A stretch of DNA of 64,000 nt, taken from positions 92,402-156,401 of the forward strand of contig JBBPIG010000001.1 in the NCBI GenBank assembly GCA_038040445.1. The letters are read 5' to 3'. Shown in pieces: positions 54,752 to 62,611 of this stretch. The position numbers and the translations under genes are program-made. The notes beneath the pieces are model-generated. The model worked only from the letters and a program-made list of their open reading frames with translations, was not told where the DNA came from and ran no database searches. Within the stretch, counting starts at the first letter, position 1, and each line of letters starts with the position of its first letter. The stretch comes from Acidobacteriota bacterium (GTDB lineage Bacteria > Acidobacteriota > Blastocatellia > UBA7656).

Positions 54752-55912
54752 ATGCGAATGGTGGGAATCTGCTATGTGATGCTTGCCTGTTTTGCGCTCG
54801 GTGCGTGGCGCTTCGAACAGCCGCCGGTTTCCGCCGATTCGGGGAATGGTACTGTCGCGGGCGAGTCGACTCAACAGACTGCGGGCGCCGGCGAGTACGA
54901 CGGCATCGAGGCCGTGCTGGACACTTCGAACGGACAGATCGTGATCGAGTTCTTTCCAAAAGATGCGCCGCGACACGTCCAAGACTTTGTGAAGAACGCA
55001 CGCGCGGGAGCTTACGACGGCACTACTTTTCACCGGCTGGTGAAGTACGGCTTGATTCAGGGCGGTGACCCGCTATCCAAAAACCCGAAGGACCGCGCGC
55101 GATACGGAACGGGCGGTCTTAACTTCGGCCTTCCGGATGAAGTGAACAAGAACAAACACATCTCCGGCGCCGTGTCTTCGGTACTGGCAGCCGTGCGCCC
55201 GGGCGCGACAGACGTCAAACCGGGGACGTCGGGAGCGCAGTTCTTTATCGTGCTCAATGCGGGCCCTGCGCAGGCGAATCTCGATTCAACATTCACGGTG
55301 TTTGGGCGAGTGGTCGAAGGTATGGATGTCGCCTCGAACATTTCATTGTCACCGGCTAGCGCGGCCGGGGTAGCCGCCGAGCGAATCGAGATCAAAAAGG
55401 TGACCATTCGCGAGAAGACGCCGACTCTCGATCAGATGAAGGCGATGCGCGCGACTATTGAAACATCGCTGGGCGCCGTAAAGCTTCAACTGCTGGCCGA
55501 GTCCGCGCCCAACACCGCCCGATCTTTCGTGCGCTTCGCGCGCGCGGGTTTGTATGACGGCGCAACGTTCTTTCGCGTGTCACAAAAGTACTTCATGGAA
55601 GTGGGCTATCTCGGAGATTGGCCGCAGGACAGTCCGAACCGAAAGCGTCAGTTCAGCCTTTGGCCGGTCCCGGCAGAGAAAAGCGATGTGAAACAGGAGC
55701 GCGGAGTGGTGTCGATGCGTCAGTCACAGGACGGCACGACGAGCTGGTATTTCTTCATCCTCTCGAGAGACAACCCGGCGCTCGATGGCAAACACGTGCC
55801 CTTCGCAAAGGTCATCGAGGGTCTGGACATAGTCGATAAGTTAGCCGAGACCGAAGTCGACGGCGACAAGCCTAAGCAGCGAATCGAAATTAAGAAGATC
55901 ACGCTGCAGTAG
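54752..55912 (+). CDS. Secreted protein with two cyclophilin-type peptidyl-prolyl isomerase domains
   Basis: A hydrophobic N-terminus (VGICYVMLACFALGAW) acts as signal peptide or lipoprotein signal. The first cyclophilin domain (residues about 50-215) has FFPKDAPRHVQDFVKNA, YDGTTFHRLV, IQGGDPL and GTSGAQFFIVL; the second (residues about 230-385) has LLAESAPNTARSFVRFA, YDGATFFRVS and TSWYFFILSRDNPALDG. The second domain lacks the FHRxxxxxxxQGGD core (FFRVSQKYFMEVGYLG), so its activity may be reduced. AAGGAG precedes the ATG at 54752. The likely role is periplasmic protein folding. Confidence 0.9.
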   Translation: MRMVGICYVMLACFALGAWRFEQPPVSADSGNGTVAGESTQQTAGAGEYDGIEAVLDTSNGQIVIEFFPKDAPRHVQDFVKNARAGAYDGTTFHRLVKYGLIQGGDPLSKNPKDRARYGTGGLNFGLPDEVNKNKHISGAVSSVLAAVRPGATDVKPGTSGAQFFIVLNAGPAQANLDSTFTVFGRVVEGMDVASNISLSPASAAGVAAERIEIKKVTIREKTPTLDQMKAMRATIETSLGAVKLQLLAESAPNTARSFVRFARAGLYDGATFFRVSQKYFMEVGYLGDWPQDSPNRKRQFSLWPVPAEKSDVKQERGVVSMRQSQDGTTSWYFFILSRDNPALDGKHVPFAKVIEGLDIVDKLAETEVDGDKPKQRIEIKKITLQ

Positions 55913-55916
55913 AGGA

Positions 55917-56010
55917 GAGTTCGTAGTTCGGCCTTCAGGCGGAAGTTTGTACTCTATTGGGCAAAGGCACCGACGTTACAAACATCCGCTGAAGGCCGTA
56001 CTACGAACTC
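55917..56010. repeat. Intergenic inverted repeat, GAGTTCGTAGTTCGG type
   Basis: The arms 55917-55943 and 55985-56010 match except for one mismatch and one extra base. It is a looser relative of the GTTCAGAGTTC family, between the cyclophilin gene and trpG. Confidence 0.8.
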
Positions 56011-56032
56011 TTTCTTGGTAGAATTCACTCGC

Positions 56033-56596
56033 ATGATTCTGGTTATCGATAACTACGACTCGTTCACCTATAACCTCGTGCAGTATCTCGGCGAGTTGGG
56101 CGCTGACCTTGAAGTCTATCGCAACGACGCGGTTACGATTGAGCGGCTGCGCGAGCTTCGGCCTGAGCGGCTGCTCATCTCACCTGGGCCGGGCGTGCCG
56201 AGAGACGCGGGCCTCACGATCGCGGCAATCCGCGATTTTGCGGGAAAGATTCCGATACTGGGCGTATGTCTCGGACATCAAGCGATCGGCGAAGCGTTTG
56301 GAGGCAAGGTCGTTCGCGCGGCGACTTTGATGCACGGCAAGACGTCTGAGATCTGCCACGACTCAGCCACGATTTTTCGCGGGCTGCCCTATAGATTTAG
56401 AGCGACCAGGTATCACTCATTGATAGTCGAGAAAGAAAGCCTTCCCGATTCGCTCGAAGTCTCAGCCACAACACCCGATGGATTGATCATGGGATTGAGG
56501 CATCGCGAGTTCCAGGTGGAAGGGGTTCAGTTTCACCCTGAGTCGGTGATGACTGAGTACGGCAAGAAGCTGCTACAGAATTTCTTGAATCTTTGA
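56033..56596 (+). CDS. trpG: Anthranilate/aminodeoxychorismate synthase glutamine amidotransferase subunit
   Basis: This class I glutamine amidotransferase supplies ammonia for anthranilate synthesis from chorismate. The triad is visible: Cys in [18 protein letters not shown], and His and Glu in [35 protein letters not shown] and [10 protein letters not shown] are typical. The partner trpE or pabB is not in the window. The same type serves TrpG and PabA; the trpC, trpF and trpB genes downstream support TrpG. The start at 56033 lacks a strong ribosome-binding site. Confidence 0.92.
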   Translation: MILVIDNYDSFTYNLVQYLGELGADLEVYRNDAVTIERLRELRPERLLISPGPGVPRDAGLTIAAIRDFAGKIPILGVCLGHQAIGEAFGGKVVRAATLMHGKTSEICHDSATIFRGLPYRFRATRYHSLIVEKESLPDSLEVSATTPDGLIMGLRHREFQVEGVQFHPESVMTEYGKKLLQNFLNL

Positions 56597-56631
56597 ATCT
56601 CAAGCCCGCAGAGACTCAAACACGTTGCCCG

Positions 56632-57459
56632 ATGAGTTCTAACATTACAATCACGCAGGCGGATAAGCGCGGCTGTCTGATGCTCATTGCCGTAGTTGGC
56701 TTCGTTGGCGGAATAATCTTCCTGCCAGTATCGGTTTATGAAGTCTACAAACTGAGCACGGCCAAAGAGCCCGCGATACCGCAGGAGTTCTTGCCAGAGA
56801 TTCTGGATAAGAACAAGAAGCTCGTGGCCAACAAGGACAAGATCCCGGCGGAGCTCAATGAGGTGCTCGTCGCTTCCACCGAGAAGCTGCAGGTGGCTAT
56901 CGAGTTTGAGGAGCGCGAATCCATCCGAGGGTTCTGGTTTGGGCAGGCGCCGGAAGTGAGACTCGATCCGCCGGTGGATATCATCGTTTCTATGGAACCA
57001 ACTAGTCGCGACGACTGGGATCAGTACATCTCAGGGTTTGCTCGGAGTTTTACTCCGACGGTGAACGCGACTTTGCGAATCGACGAACAACTGATTCACA
57101 AGCCGCTGAAGTTGACTATTAATATGGGAGTCTCCTATCCGGTATCGGCGTCGAAGAAAGGCTATTTTTCCAATGCCTCCTTTTACGTGGAGCGCGAAAT
57201 AAGTCTGTTCCCAATATCCGGTAGTGAGGCCGCTATCAGGGAGCAGCACGATACGTGGACGAAGAGTCTTGATAAGGTCTATACGCAGGTCAGCTACGTC
57301 CTGCTCTTCGCGCTTTGTTATGTGACCTCTAAATCCGGGGGATTTCTGTATCGTGAGTACAAGGAGTTCAAATCACGCAGAGAGTTTGCAGCGAGGAAAG
57401 AATCGGAACTGCCTCAACTGACCGATACGTTATACGGGAAGGACAATCCAGAGTTGTAG
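56632..57459 (+). CDS. Two-helix membrane protein of unknown function inside the trp operon
   Basis: The 275-residue product has an N-terminal helix (CLMLIAVVGFVGGIIFLPVSVY) and a second near residue 225 (VSYVLLFALCYVTSKSGGFLY). Between them lies a soluble domain of about 190 residues with FEERESIRGFWFGQAPEVRL, PPVDIIVSMEPTSRDDWDQY and YPVSASKKGYFSNASFYVER. The tail is charged. The start at 56632, 35 bases after the trpG stop, has no clear ribosome-binding site. I do not recognise the family. It is more AT-rich than the trp genes, which suggests an insertion into the operon. Confidence 0.65.
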   Translation: MSSNITITQADKRGCLMLIAVVGFVGGIIFLPVSVYEVYKLSTAKEPAIPQEFLPEILDKNKKLVANKDKIPAELNEVLVASTEKLQVAIEFEERESIRGFWFGQAPEVRLDPPVDIIVSMEPTSRDDWDQYISGFARSFTPTVNATLRIDEQLIHKPLKLTINMGVSYPVSASKKGYFSNASFYVEREISLFPISGSEAAIREQHDTWTKSLDKVYTQVSYVLLFALCYVTSKSGGFLYREYKEFKSRREFAARKESELPQLTDTLYGKDNPEL

Positions 57460-57502
57460 GATAAAACGCGGAGGTGCTCAGCCCTCCGGCAAAGCGTAGC
57501 AG

Positions 57503-58366
57503 GTGAGCGAGACTCTGCAAGCGAGACTTCAAACTGTGACTACGGCAAGCACAACCAAACCTTTCGGCGTGCTCGCTCCAGGGGGCGTGTTGGATCGCAT
57601 CGTCGAAGCGAGAGCAAAGCGACTGGAAGCGACCAAGCGGCGCGTGCCGCTAAATCGCCTCGCGGGGTTGAAAGCTCGAAACACAAACTCGCTGGCGGCA
57701 GCATTGAACCGCGGCGACAGCACCAACATCATCGCGGAGATCAAGCATCGTTCACCTTCGAAGGGAATCATCCGCGAAGACTTCGACCCGGTGCAGATAG
57801 CAGCGAGCTACGCGAGCGCCGGCGCGGCGGCGATCTCCGTGCTATGCGAAGAAGATTTCTTTGGTGGCTCGCTCGAACATCTTGAAGCGATTCGAAACCG
57901 CGTCGAACTGCCGCTGCTCAGGAAGGATTTCATATTCGATGAGTATCAGCTCTACGAATCGGCTTTGGCAGGCGCAGATGCGGTGCTGTTGATCGTCGCC
58001 ATACTTGAAGACGAGCTGCTTGCGAAATTGATTGGATTGGCAAACGACCTTGGACTCGATGCTCTGGTCGAGGTTCATTCGATGGATGAAATGGAGCGCG
58101 CGGCTCGAGCGGGCGCGTCGATGATTGGGGTCAATAACCGGGACCTCACGACGTTCAAGGTTGATCTCGATACATCGATTCAACTGGCGCCTCTTGCCCC
58201 GGAAGGCGCGATTCTAGTCAGCGAGAGTGGCATCAACACGGGGTCCGATATTCGCCGGCTGAGGTCCGCGGGGTTCAGCGCGTTTCTGGTCGGAGAACAC
58301 CTGATGCGCGCCCAACATCCTGGAGAGGCGCTCAGGCGTTTGATCGAAGAAACCAAAAGAGTATGA
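57503..58366 (+). CDS. trpC: Indole-3-glycerol-phosphate synthase
   Basis: TrpC closes the indole ring in tryptophan synthesis. The 287-residue barrel opens VLDRIVEARAKRLEATKRRV and has the catalytic AEIKHRSPSKGII, SVLCEEDFFGGSLEHL, LLRKDFIFDEYQLYES, GVNNRDLTTFKVDL and VSESGIN motifs, covering the key Lys and Glu positions. The GTG start at 57503 has only a weak AGG upstream. The N-terminal 25 residues extend beyond usual family length. The stop overlaps trpF by 4 bases. Confidence 0.95.
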   Translation: MSETLQARLQTVTTASTTKPFGVLAPGGVLDRIVEARAKRLEATKRRVPLNRLAGLKARNTNSLAAALNRGDSTNIIAEIKHRSPSKGIIREDFDPVQIAASYASAGAAAISVLCEEDFFGGSLEHLEAIRNRVELPLLRKDFIFDEYQLYESALAGADAVLLIVAILEDELLAKLIGLANDLGLDALVEVHSMDEMERAARAGASMIGVNNRDLTTFKVDLDTSIQLAPLAPEGAILVSESGINTGSDIRRLRSAGFSAFLVGEHLMRAQHPGEALRRLIEETKRV

Positions 58367-59037
58367 GTCGAGTCAAAACAAAAATCTGCGGCGTCCGAAC
58401 CCTGGAAGAAGCACAGGCAGCGGTGGACGCTGGAGCCGATGCGCTGGGGTTCAACTTCTGGCGGCAGAGTGCCCGCTATATCGAACCTCACGCTGCACGC
58501 GAAGTGATCACCGGGCTCTCGCCGATCGTGTGCACAGTGGGCGTGTTCGTTGACGAAGAAGCCAATCGCATAGTGGACATCGCTTCGGAGCTTGGTCTGA
58601 GCGCGGTCCAGTTGCACGGCGACGAGTCGCCAGAATTCTGTGACAGCCTCGGCTCGATCGAGACGATCAAGGCCATTCGCGTCGGGCAAGATTTCGATTT
58701 GAGCTTGATCGAGAATTATCGAGTGAGCATGGTTTTGTTGGATTCGAGCATCGAAGGCAGCCACGGCGGTACAGGCCGGAGGTTTGACTGGCGAGTAGCG
58801 ATCGAAGCGAAACGCCTGGCGCCGATCATTCTTGCAGGCGGGCTCACGACCGAGAATGTTTGGGACGCGATCACTTACGTGAGACCAGCGGCGATTGATG
58901 TGTGCAGCGGTGTCGAAGCCGAGCCCGGCCGCAAAGACCTGGATAAGCTGCGACGATTCATGGCGGTGGTCGCGCATGCGAACGCGTTGATAGTCGGCGA
59001 AGAAGAAGGCGGGGTTCGAACGGGATTCTCTCAATGA
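58363..59037 (+). CDS. trpF: Phosphoribosylanthranilate isomerase
   Basis: TrpF isomerises phosphoribosylanthranilate. The 224-residue barrel shows [20 protein letters not shown] (catalytic Cys near residue 8), [54 protein letters not shown] and [14 protein letters not shown]. The catalytic Asp lies in [16 protein letters not shown]. Its ATG overlaps the trpC stop and its stop overlaps the trpB ATG, so it sits in the core of a coupled trp operon. Confidence 0.95.
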   Translation: MSRVKTKICGVRTLEEAQAAVDAGADALGFNFWRQSARYIEPHAAREVITGLSPIVCTVGVFVDEEANRIVDIASELGLSAVQLHGDESPEFCDSLGSIETIKAIRVGQDFDLSLIENYRVSMVLLDSSIEGSHGGTGRRFDWRVAIEAKRLAPIILAGGLTTENVWDAITYVRPAAIDVCSGVEAEPGRKDLDKLRRFMAVVAHANALIVGEEEGGVRTGFSQ

Positions 59038-60284
59038 GCAAAGGCGAAGGCGAGAAGTCATATCAACAACCTGACGCGGCGGGGCACTTCGGGCCTTATG
59101 GCGGCCGGTTCGTTCCTGAGACACTGATGCATCCGATCGAGGAGCTGATCGCTGCCTATGAAGCTGCGAAGCGCGATCCCGCGTTTCATCGCGAGCTTGA
59201 ATACCTGCTGGCGAACTACGTCGGGCGGCCCACACCGCTGATGCTAGCTCAACGCCTGAGCGATCATCTCGGCGGCGCGCGAATCTACCTCAAGCGCGAA
59301 GACCTCTGTCACACCGGCGCGCACAAGATCAACAACGCCGTCGGGCAAGCCTTGCTGGCGCGGCGAATGGGCAAGTCTCGAATCATCGCCGAGACCGGCG
59401 CAGGCCAGCACGGCGTCGCCACAGCAACCGTGTGCGCACTGATGAACTTGAAGTGTGTCGTCTACATGGGCACGGAGGACATGCGACGGCAGGAATTGAA
59501 CGTCTTTCGTATGCGGCTGCTCGGCGCGGAAGTGGTCGGGGTCGAGTCGGGAGCCCGCACGCTCAAGGACGCGATCAACGAAGCGCTACGCGATTGGGTC
59601 ACAAACGTCGCAGACACTTATTACTTGTTAGGCTCGGTGATGGGGCCGCATCCTTACCCGATGATGGTCCGCGACTTTCAATCGGTGATAGGCCGCGAAG
59701 CCCGCAAGCAGATTCTCGAGGCCGAGGGCCGCTTGCCCGATCTGCTGATCGCATGCGTCGGCGGCGGCAGCAATTCGATAGGCTTGTTCCACGAGTTCAT
59801 CGCCGACGAGAGCGTGCGAATGACCGGCGTCGAAGCGGGTGGACGAGGCGAGGCGCTGGGCGAGCACGCGGCGCGCTTTTCGGGCGGGAGCCCGGGCGTG
59901 CTGCAGGGAACTCGGAGCTACGTGCTTCAAGATGAGCACGGGCAAATCTCGACAACGCATTCGGTATCGGCGGGTTTGGATTATTCGGCGATCGGCCCCG
60001 AGCATGCTTACCTTCACGACATCGGACGAATCAGTTATTCGAAGGCGAGCGACACGGAAGCGCTTGAAGCATTTCATCTCTTGGCGCGGCTTGAAGGAAT
60101 CATCCCGGCGCTTGAAAGCGCTCACGCGATAGCTGAAGTGATGAAGGTGGCGCCTTCGATGACGAGCGAGCAGGTGATCGTGGTGAATCTCTCTGGTCGA
60201 GGAGACAAGGATGTAAATACCGTCGCTGAGTCCTGGCCTGTGGATCGAGCGTCGACTGAAGGCGCAGGCCGAACTGGGTCTTGA
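59034..60284 (+). CDS. trpB: Tryptophan synthase beta chain
   Basis: TrpB joins indole and serine with pyridoxal phosphate. The 416-residue protein has [34 protein letters not shown] (PLP Lys in AHK), [17 protein letters not shown], and [14 protein letters not shown], and ends with [13 protein letters not shown] 20-residue Arg/Ala/Gly tail ([19 protein letters not shown]) is unlike most TrpB proteins and lies just before the inserted paralogue pair. Its ATG overlaps the trpF stop. The alpha subunit, normally next, is displaced by about 2 kb and broken. Confidence 0.96.
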   Translation: MSKGEGEKSYQQPDAAGHFGPYGGRFVPETLMHPIEELIAAYEAAKRDPAFHRELEYLLANYVGRPTPLMLAQRLSDHLGGARIYLKREDLCHTGAHKINNAVGQALLARRMGKSRIIAETGAGQHGVATATVCALMNLKCVVYMGTEDMRRQELNVFRMRLLGAEVVGVESGARTLKDAINEALRDWVTNVADTYYLLGSVMGPHPYPMMVRDFQSVIGREARKQILEAEGRLPDLLIACVGGGSNSIGLFHEFIADESVRMTGVEAGGRGEALGEHAARFSGGSPGVLQGTRSYVLQDEHGQISTTHSVSAGLDYSAIGPEHAYLHDIGRISYSKASDTEALEAFHLLARLEGIIPALESAHAIAEVMKVAPSMTSEQVIVVNLSGRGDKDVNTVAESWPVDRASTEGAGRTGS

Positions 60285-60319
60285 GATGAGTGTGTCGAGG
60301 AGCTGAAAAGGGGTTAACT

Positions 60320-61234
60320 TTGAAACATCTAGATCCGAGCCGAATGTATAACTTGCTTCGGAGCCGTCAGCTCGAAGGAACCAATTCTCAAGGTCCCGAT
60401 GTAGGAGCATGGATAGTCACTTCGATGCGCATCCTACGAGGATGGGGCAGTCCTCCAGAATCTGCCAAGCCCTACTCTGTCGAGCATTGGCCTCCACTAG
60501 AACCTCCGGGCATGGACGCCTTGGCTAAGCAGTCCAGGATACTGGGATATCAACGGGTGAGGAATACGCTTGAATGCAAGCTGGCAATTGCTTCAGGGCA
60601 TCTAGTCTCCGCCGAGTTCGATTGTAAGGATGAATGGTATTGGGAAATGGAGGGCGTCAGGGAAGTGCCGGAATCAGCACCAGCAAGAGTCAGTCTGATG
60701 ATGATGGGCTATAACGACCACACAGGAATGTTTACCGTCCAGAACTGCTGGGCTGCTGATCTGGGAGATCGAAGCCTTGGATATCTATCCTACGATTTCT
60801 TTGAAAGGTACTTCTTGGAATCTTGGGCAACTAGTGGTCTGTACAGGAAGGGCGGAGCGTCGGATCAGAATGGACTTGTGGAGATGCGATCGAGTACCGA
60901 AGACATCTTGGGAGGGTCGTTGCACGCAGTCGAGCTTTGTGACTCGACAGAGGATGAGTGTATCGGATGGGCATTCGCAGTTTGTCGCGACGTCTTCTTA
61001 GATATTGAAGAGCTGTTTGTGCGACCTGCTTTCAGGGGCAACAACAACGGTAATAGACTTGCTGGAATGTTGAGGGAATTAGCGGATAGTTTGGAGCTGC
61101 CGCTTCGGCTCTGGGTTGCGCATGCAGATTCAGATCAAGCAAATCTCGCAATTTTAGAGAAGATGGCTGAGTGCCTATCCTTGAAGTTGGGGCCAAGCGA
61201 CGTTCAATGGGCAGGTCTAAGAGCCATCGCCTAG
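60320..61234 (+). CDS. Papain-like (C1) fragment fused to a GNAT-like domain, copy 1
   Basis: I do not know this fusion as a named family. Residues 1-170 match the second half of a C1 cysteine peptidase: LLRSRQLEGTNSQGPDVGA, ESAKPYSVEHWPPLEP, LAIASGHLVSAEFDC and MMGYNDHTGMFTVQNCWAADLG. The half with the catalytic Cys is absent. The active-site His is replaced (RVSLMMMGYN), while the Asn is kept in QNCW. Residues 180-304 are GNAT-like: ECIGWAFAVCRDVFLDIEELF, RPAFRGNNNGNRLAGML and LWVAHADSDQANLAILEKM; the acetyl-CoA loop is degenerate (RGNNNG). TTG at 60320 follows AAAAGGGG; ATG at 60344 is an alternative. AT-richer than trpB and clearly paralogous to the next gene. Confidence 0.6.
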   Translation: MKHLDPSRMYNLLRSRQLEGTNSQGPDVGAWIVTSMRILRGWGSPPESAKPYSVEHWPPLEPPGMDALAKQSRILGYQRVRNTLECKLAIASGHLVSAEFDCKDEWYWEMEGVREVPESAPARVSLMMMGYNDHTGMFTVQNCWAADLGDRSLGYLSYDFFERYFLESWATSGLYRKGGASDQNGLVEMRSSTEDILGGSLHAVELCDSTEDECIGWAFAVCRDVFLDIEELFVRPAFRGNNNGNRLAGMLRELADSLELPLRLWVAHADSDQANLAILEKMAECLSLKLGPSDVQWAGLRAIA

Positions 61235-61287
61235 ACGTCGATAGACTCTCTACCGCGAGTCTATTGATTGATAGCCCGACCTTAGTT

Positions 61288-62208
61288 ATGAGTCGAACGA
61301 GCGTACAATATAACTTTGTGAGAAGTCGACAACTCGAAGGAACCTACGCTCAAGGCCGCGAAGTGGGGGCATCGATTGTTACTTCTATGCGGATTATGCG
61401 AGGGTGGGGCAAGCCGCCAGAATCCTCGTGGCCTTACTCTCCCGAGCAATGGCCTCCCCAAGAACCTCCACACATGGATGCTTTAGCCAAAGAATCAAGA
61501 TTACTTGCCTATCAACGCGTTAGAAGTTCTATCGAATGCAAAGCGGCACTGGCATCTGGTGTTCCTGTGTCTGCAGCCTTTGATATTACAGATCAGTGGT
61601 TTTCAGCAATCAACGGGATGATAGGGGTGCCATCCGCGAATGCAACAATCGTAGGAGGGCACTCTGTTATGATGACACACTATGACGATAACTCAGGGTT
61701 ATTTACCTTCGAAACCTGGTGGGGCGCTGAATGGGGCGATCGAGGCTTTGGATACCTCCCGCACACTTACTTTGATAGATACTTGACAGAAGCTTGGGTA
61801 CTAAGCACTCCATACGAGCGGCCAAGATGGTCCTTAGATGAACCAATGGTCATGGAGATTGAATGGGGCGCGCAAGATTTCCTTGGCGGCGTACTACACG
61901 GTGTTGAGCTTTATGACTCAGCGCAGGACGAGTGTATCGGCTGGGCATTCACTGTTTGTCGTGATGGCTTCTTGGATATTGAAGAGTTGTTCGTGCGACC
62001 CGCCTTCAGGGGGACGAATAATGGGAACATACTTACGCGAATGTTAGGAGTACTAGCGACTCGCTTACGGCTGCCGCTGCGACTTTGGGTTGCACACGCA
62101 GATTTAAGTCAAGACAATCTCGTGACGGTAGGGAAGATAGTGAGGCGTCTTTCTTTGACCTTAGTGCCGAGCGATGTGCGGTGGGCGGGTCTGAAAGCCA
62201 TCGCCTAG
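61288..62208 (+). CDS. Papain-like (C1) fragment fused to a GNAT-like domain, copy 2
   Basis: This 306-residue paralogue aligns with copy 1 along its whole length, with well over half of positions identical by eye: FVRSRQLEGTYAQGREVGA, ESSWPYSPEQWPPQEPP, GVPVSAAFDITDQWF, then GGHSVMMTHYDDNSGLF with the C1 active-site His at residue 125, and GAEWGDRGFGYLP. The Asn position reads ETWWG, so copy 2 keeps His and lacks Asn, the reverse of copy 1. The first half of the peptidase domain with the Cys is again missing. The GNAT-like half has FLDIEELFVRPAFRGTNNGN and LWVAHADLSQDNLVTVGKI. No strong ribosome-binding site precedes the ATG. Likely roles are binding or regulation and not proteolysis. Confidence 0.6.
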   Translation: MSRTSVQYNFVRSRQLEGTYAQGREVGASIVTSMRIMRGWGKPPESSWPYSPEQWPPQEPPHMDALAKESRLLAYQRVRSSIECKAALASGVPVSAAFDITDQWFSAINGMIGVPSANATIVGGHSVMMTHYDDNSGLFTFETWWGAEWGDRGFGYLPHTYFDRYLTEAWVLSTPYERPRWSLDEPMVMEIEWGAQDFLGGVLHGVELYDSAQDECIGWAFTVCRDGFLDIEELFVRPAFRGTNNGNILTRMLGVLATRLRLPLRLWVAHADLSQDNLVTVGKIVRRLSLTLVPSDVRWAGLKAIA

Positions 62209-62239
62209 AAAAGCCGAGCAAATCGCGAATTAATCTCTC

Positions 62240-62590
62240 GTGCTTGCGCGCGGCGGTGTGCAATCTGATCAAGCTAGCAAACCGAATGAGAAGAATCGAA
62301 ATGAGTTCAACGGCCCGAGGCGCGAAGGGCGTCAGGGGTTCATCCCATACATGACCGCAGGCGATCCTTCTCTCGAATCAACAGAGCAAATCATTCTCGA
62401 ACTCGAAAGCAGCGGGGCTGACATCATCGAACTCGGCGTGCCGTTCTCTGATCCGATGGCCGACGGTCCGGTGATTCAAAGAGCTTCGGGCAGAGCCCTC
62501 ACCGATCACATTAGTGTTCGCGACTGTCTCGAACTCGTGCGGCGAGTCCGAAGAACGAAGTCCACATGGTCTGTTCACCTCTTTGGTTGA
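62240..62590 (+). pseudogene. trpA: Truncated tryptophan synthase alpha chain
   Basis: The N-terminal third of TrpA is clear: GRQGFIPYMTAGDPSLEST, SGADIIELGVPFSDPMADGP (with the catalytic Glu and Asp) and VIQRASGRALTDHISVRDCL. Homology stops after ELVRRVRRTKST, and the frame ends 8 residues later, at about 100 of the usual 265 residues. The 5' end is also odd: the TrpA-like frame has only upstream GTG codons (62240 or 62258), while a good ATG (62287, MRRIEMSS) is in another frame, so a frameshift is possible. The sequence beyond 62590 belongs to another, convergent gene. An active alpha subunit cannot come from this copy; the rest may lie beyond the window if an insertion split it. Confidence 0.85.
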
Positions 62591-62611
62591 TCTCTATCAT
62601 CGGAACTGAGA

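Noticed and set aside
57459-57503. Intrinsic terminator between the membrane protein and trpC (CGGAGG/CCTCCG hairpin)
   Set aside because: The stem is short and no T-run follows; the downstream trp genes should be read through.
58180-59235. 351-residue minus-strand frame over trpF
   Set aside because: Arg/Ser/Asp-rich without motifs, opposite an undoubted trpF with overlaps to both neighbours.
59628-60410. 260-residue minus-strand frame over trpB
   Set aside because: Shadow of trpB; no ribosome-binding site or domain.
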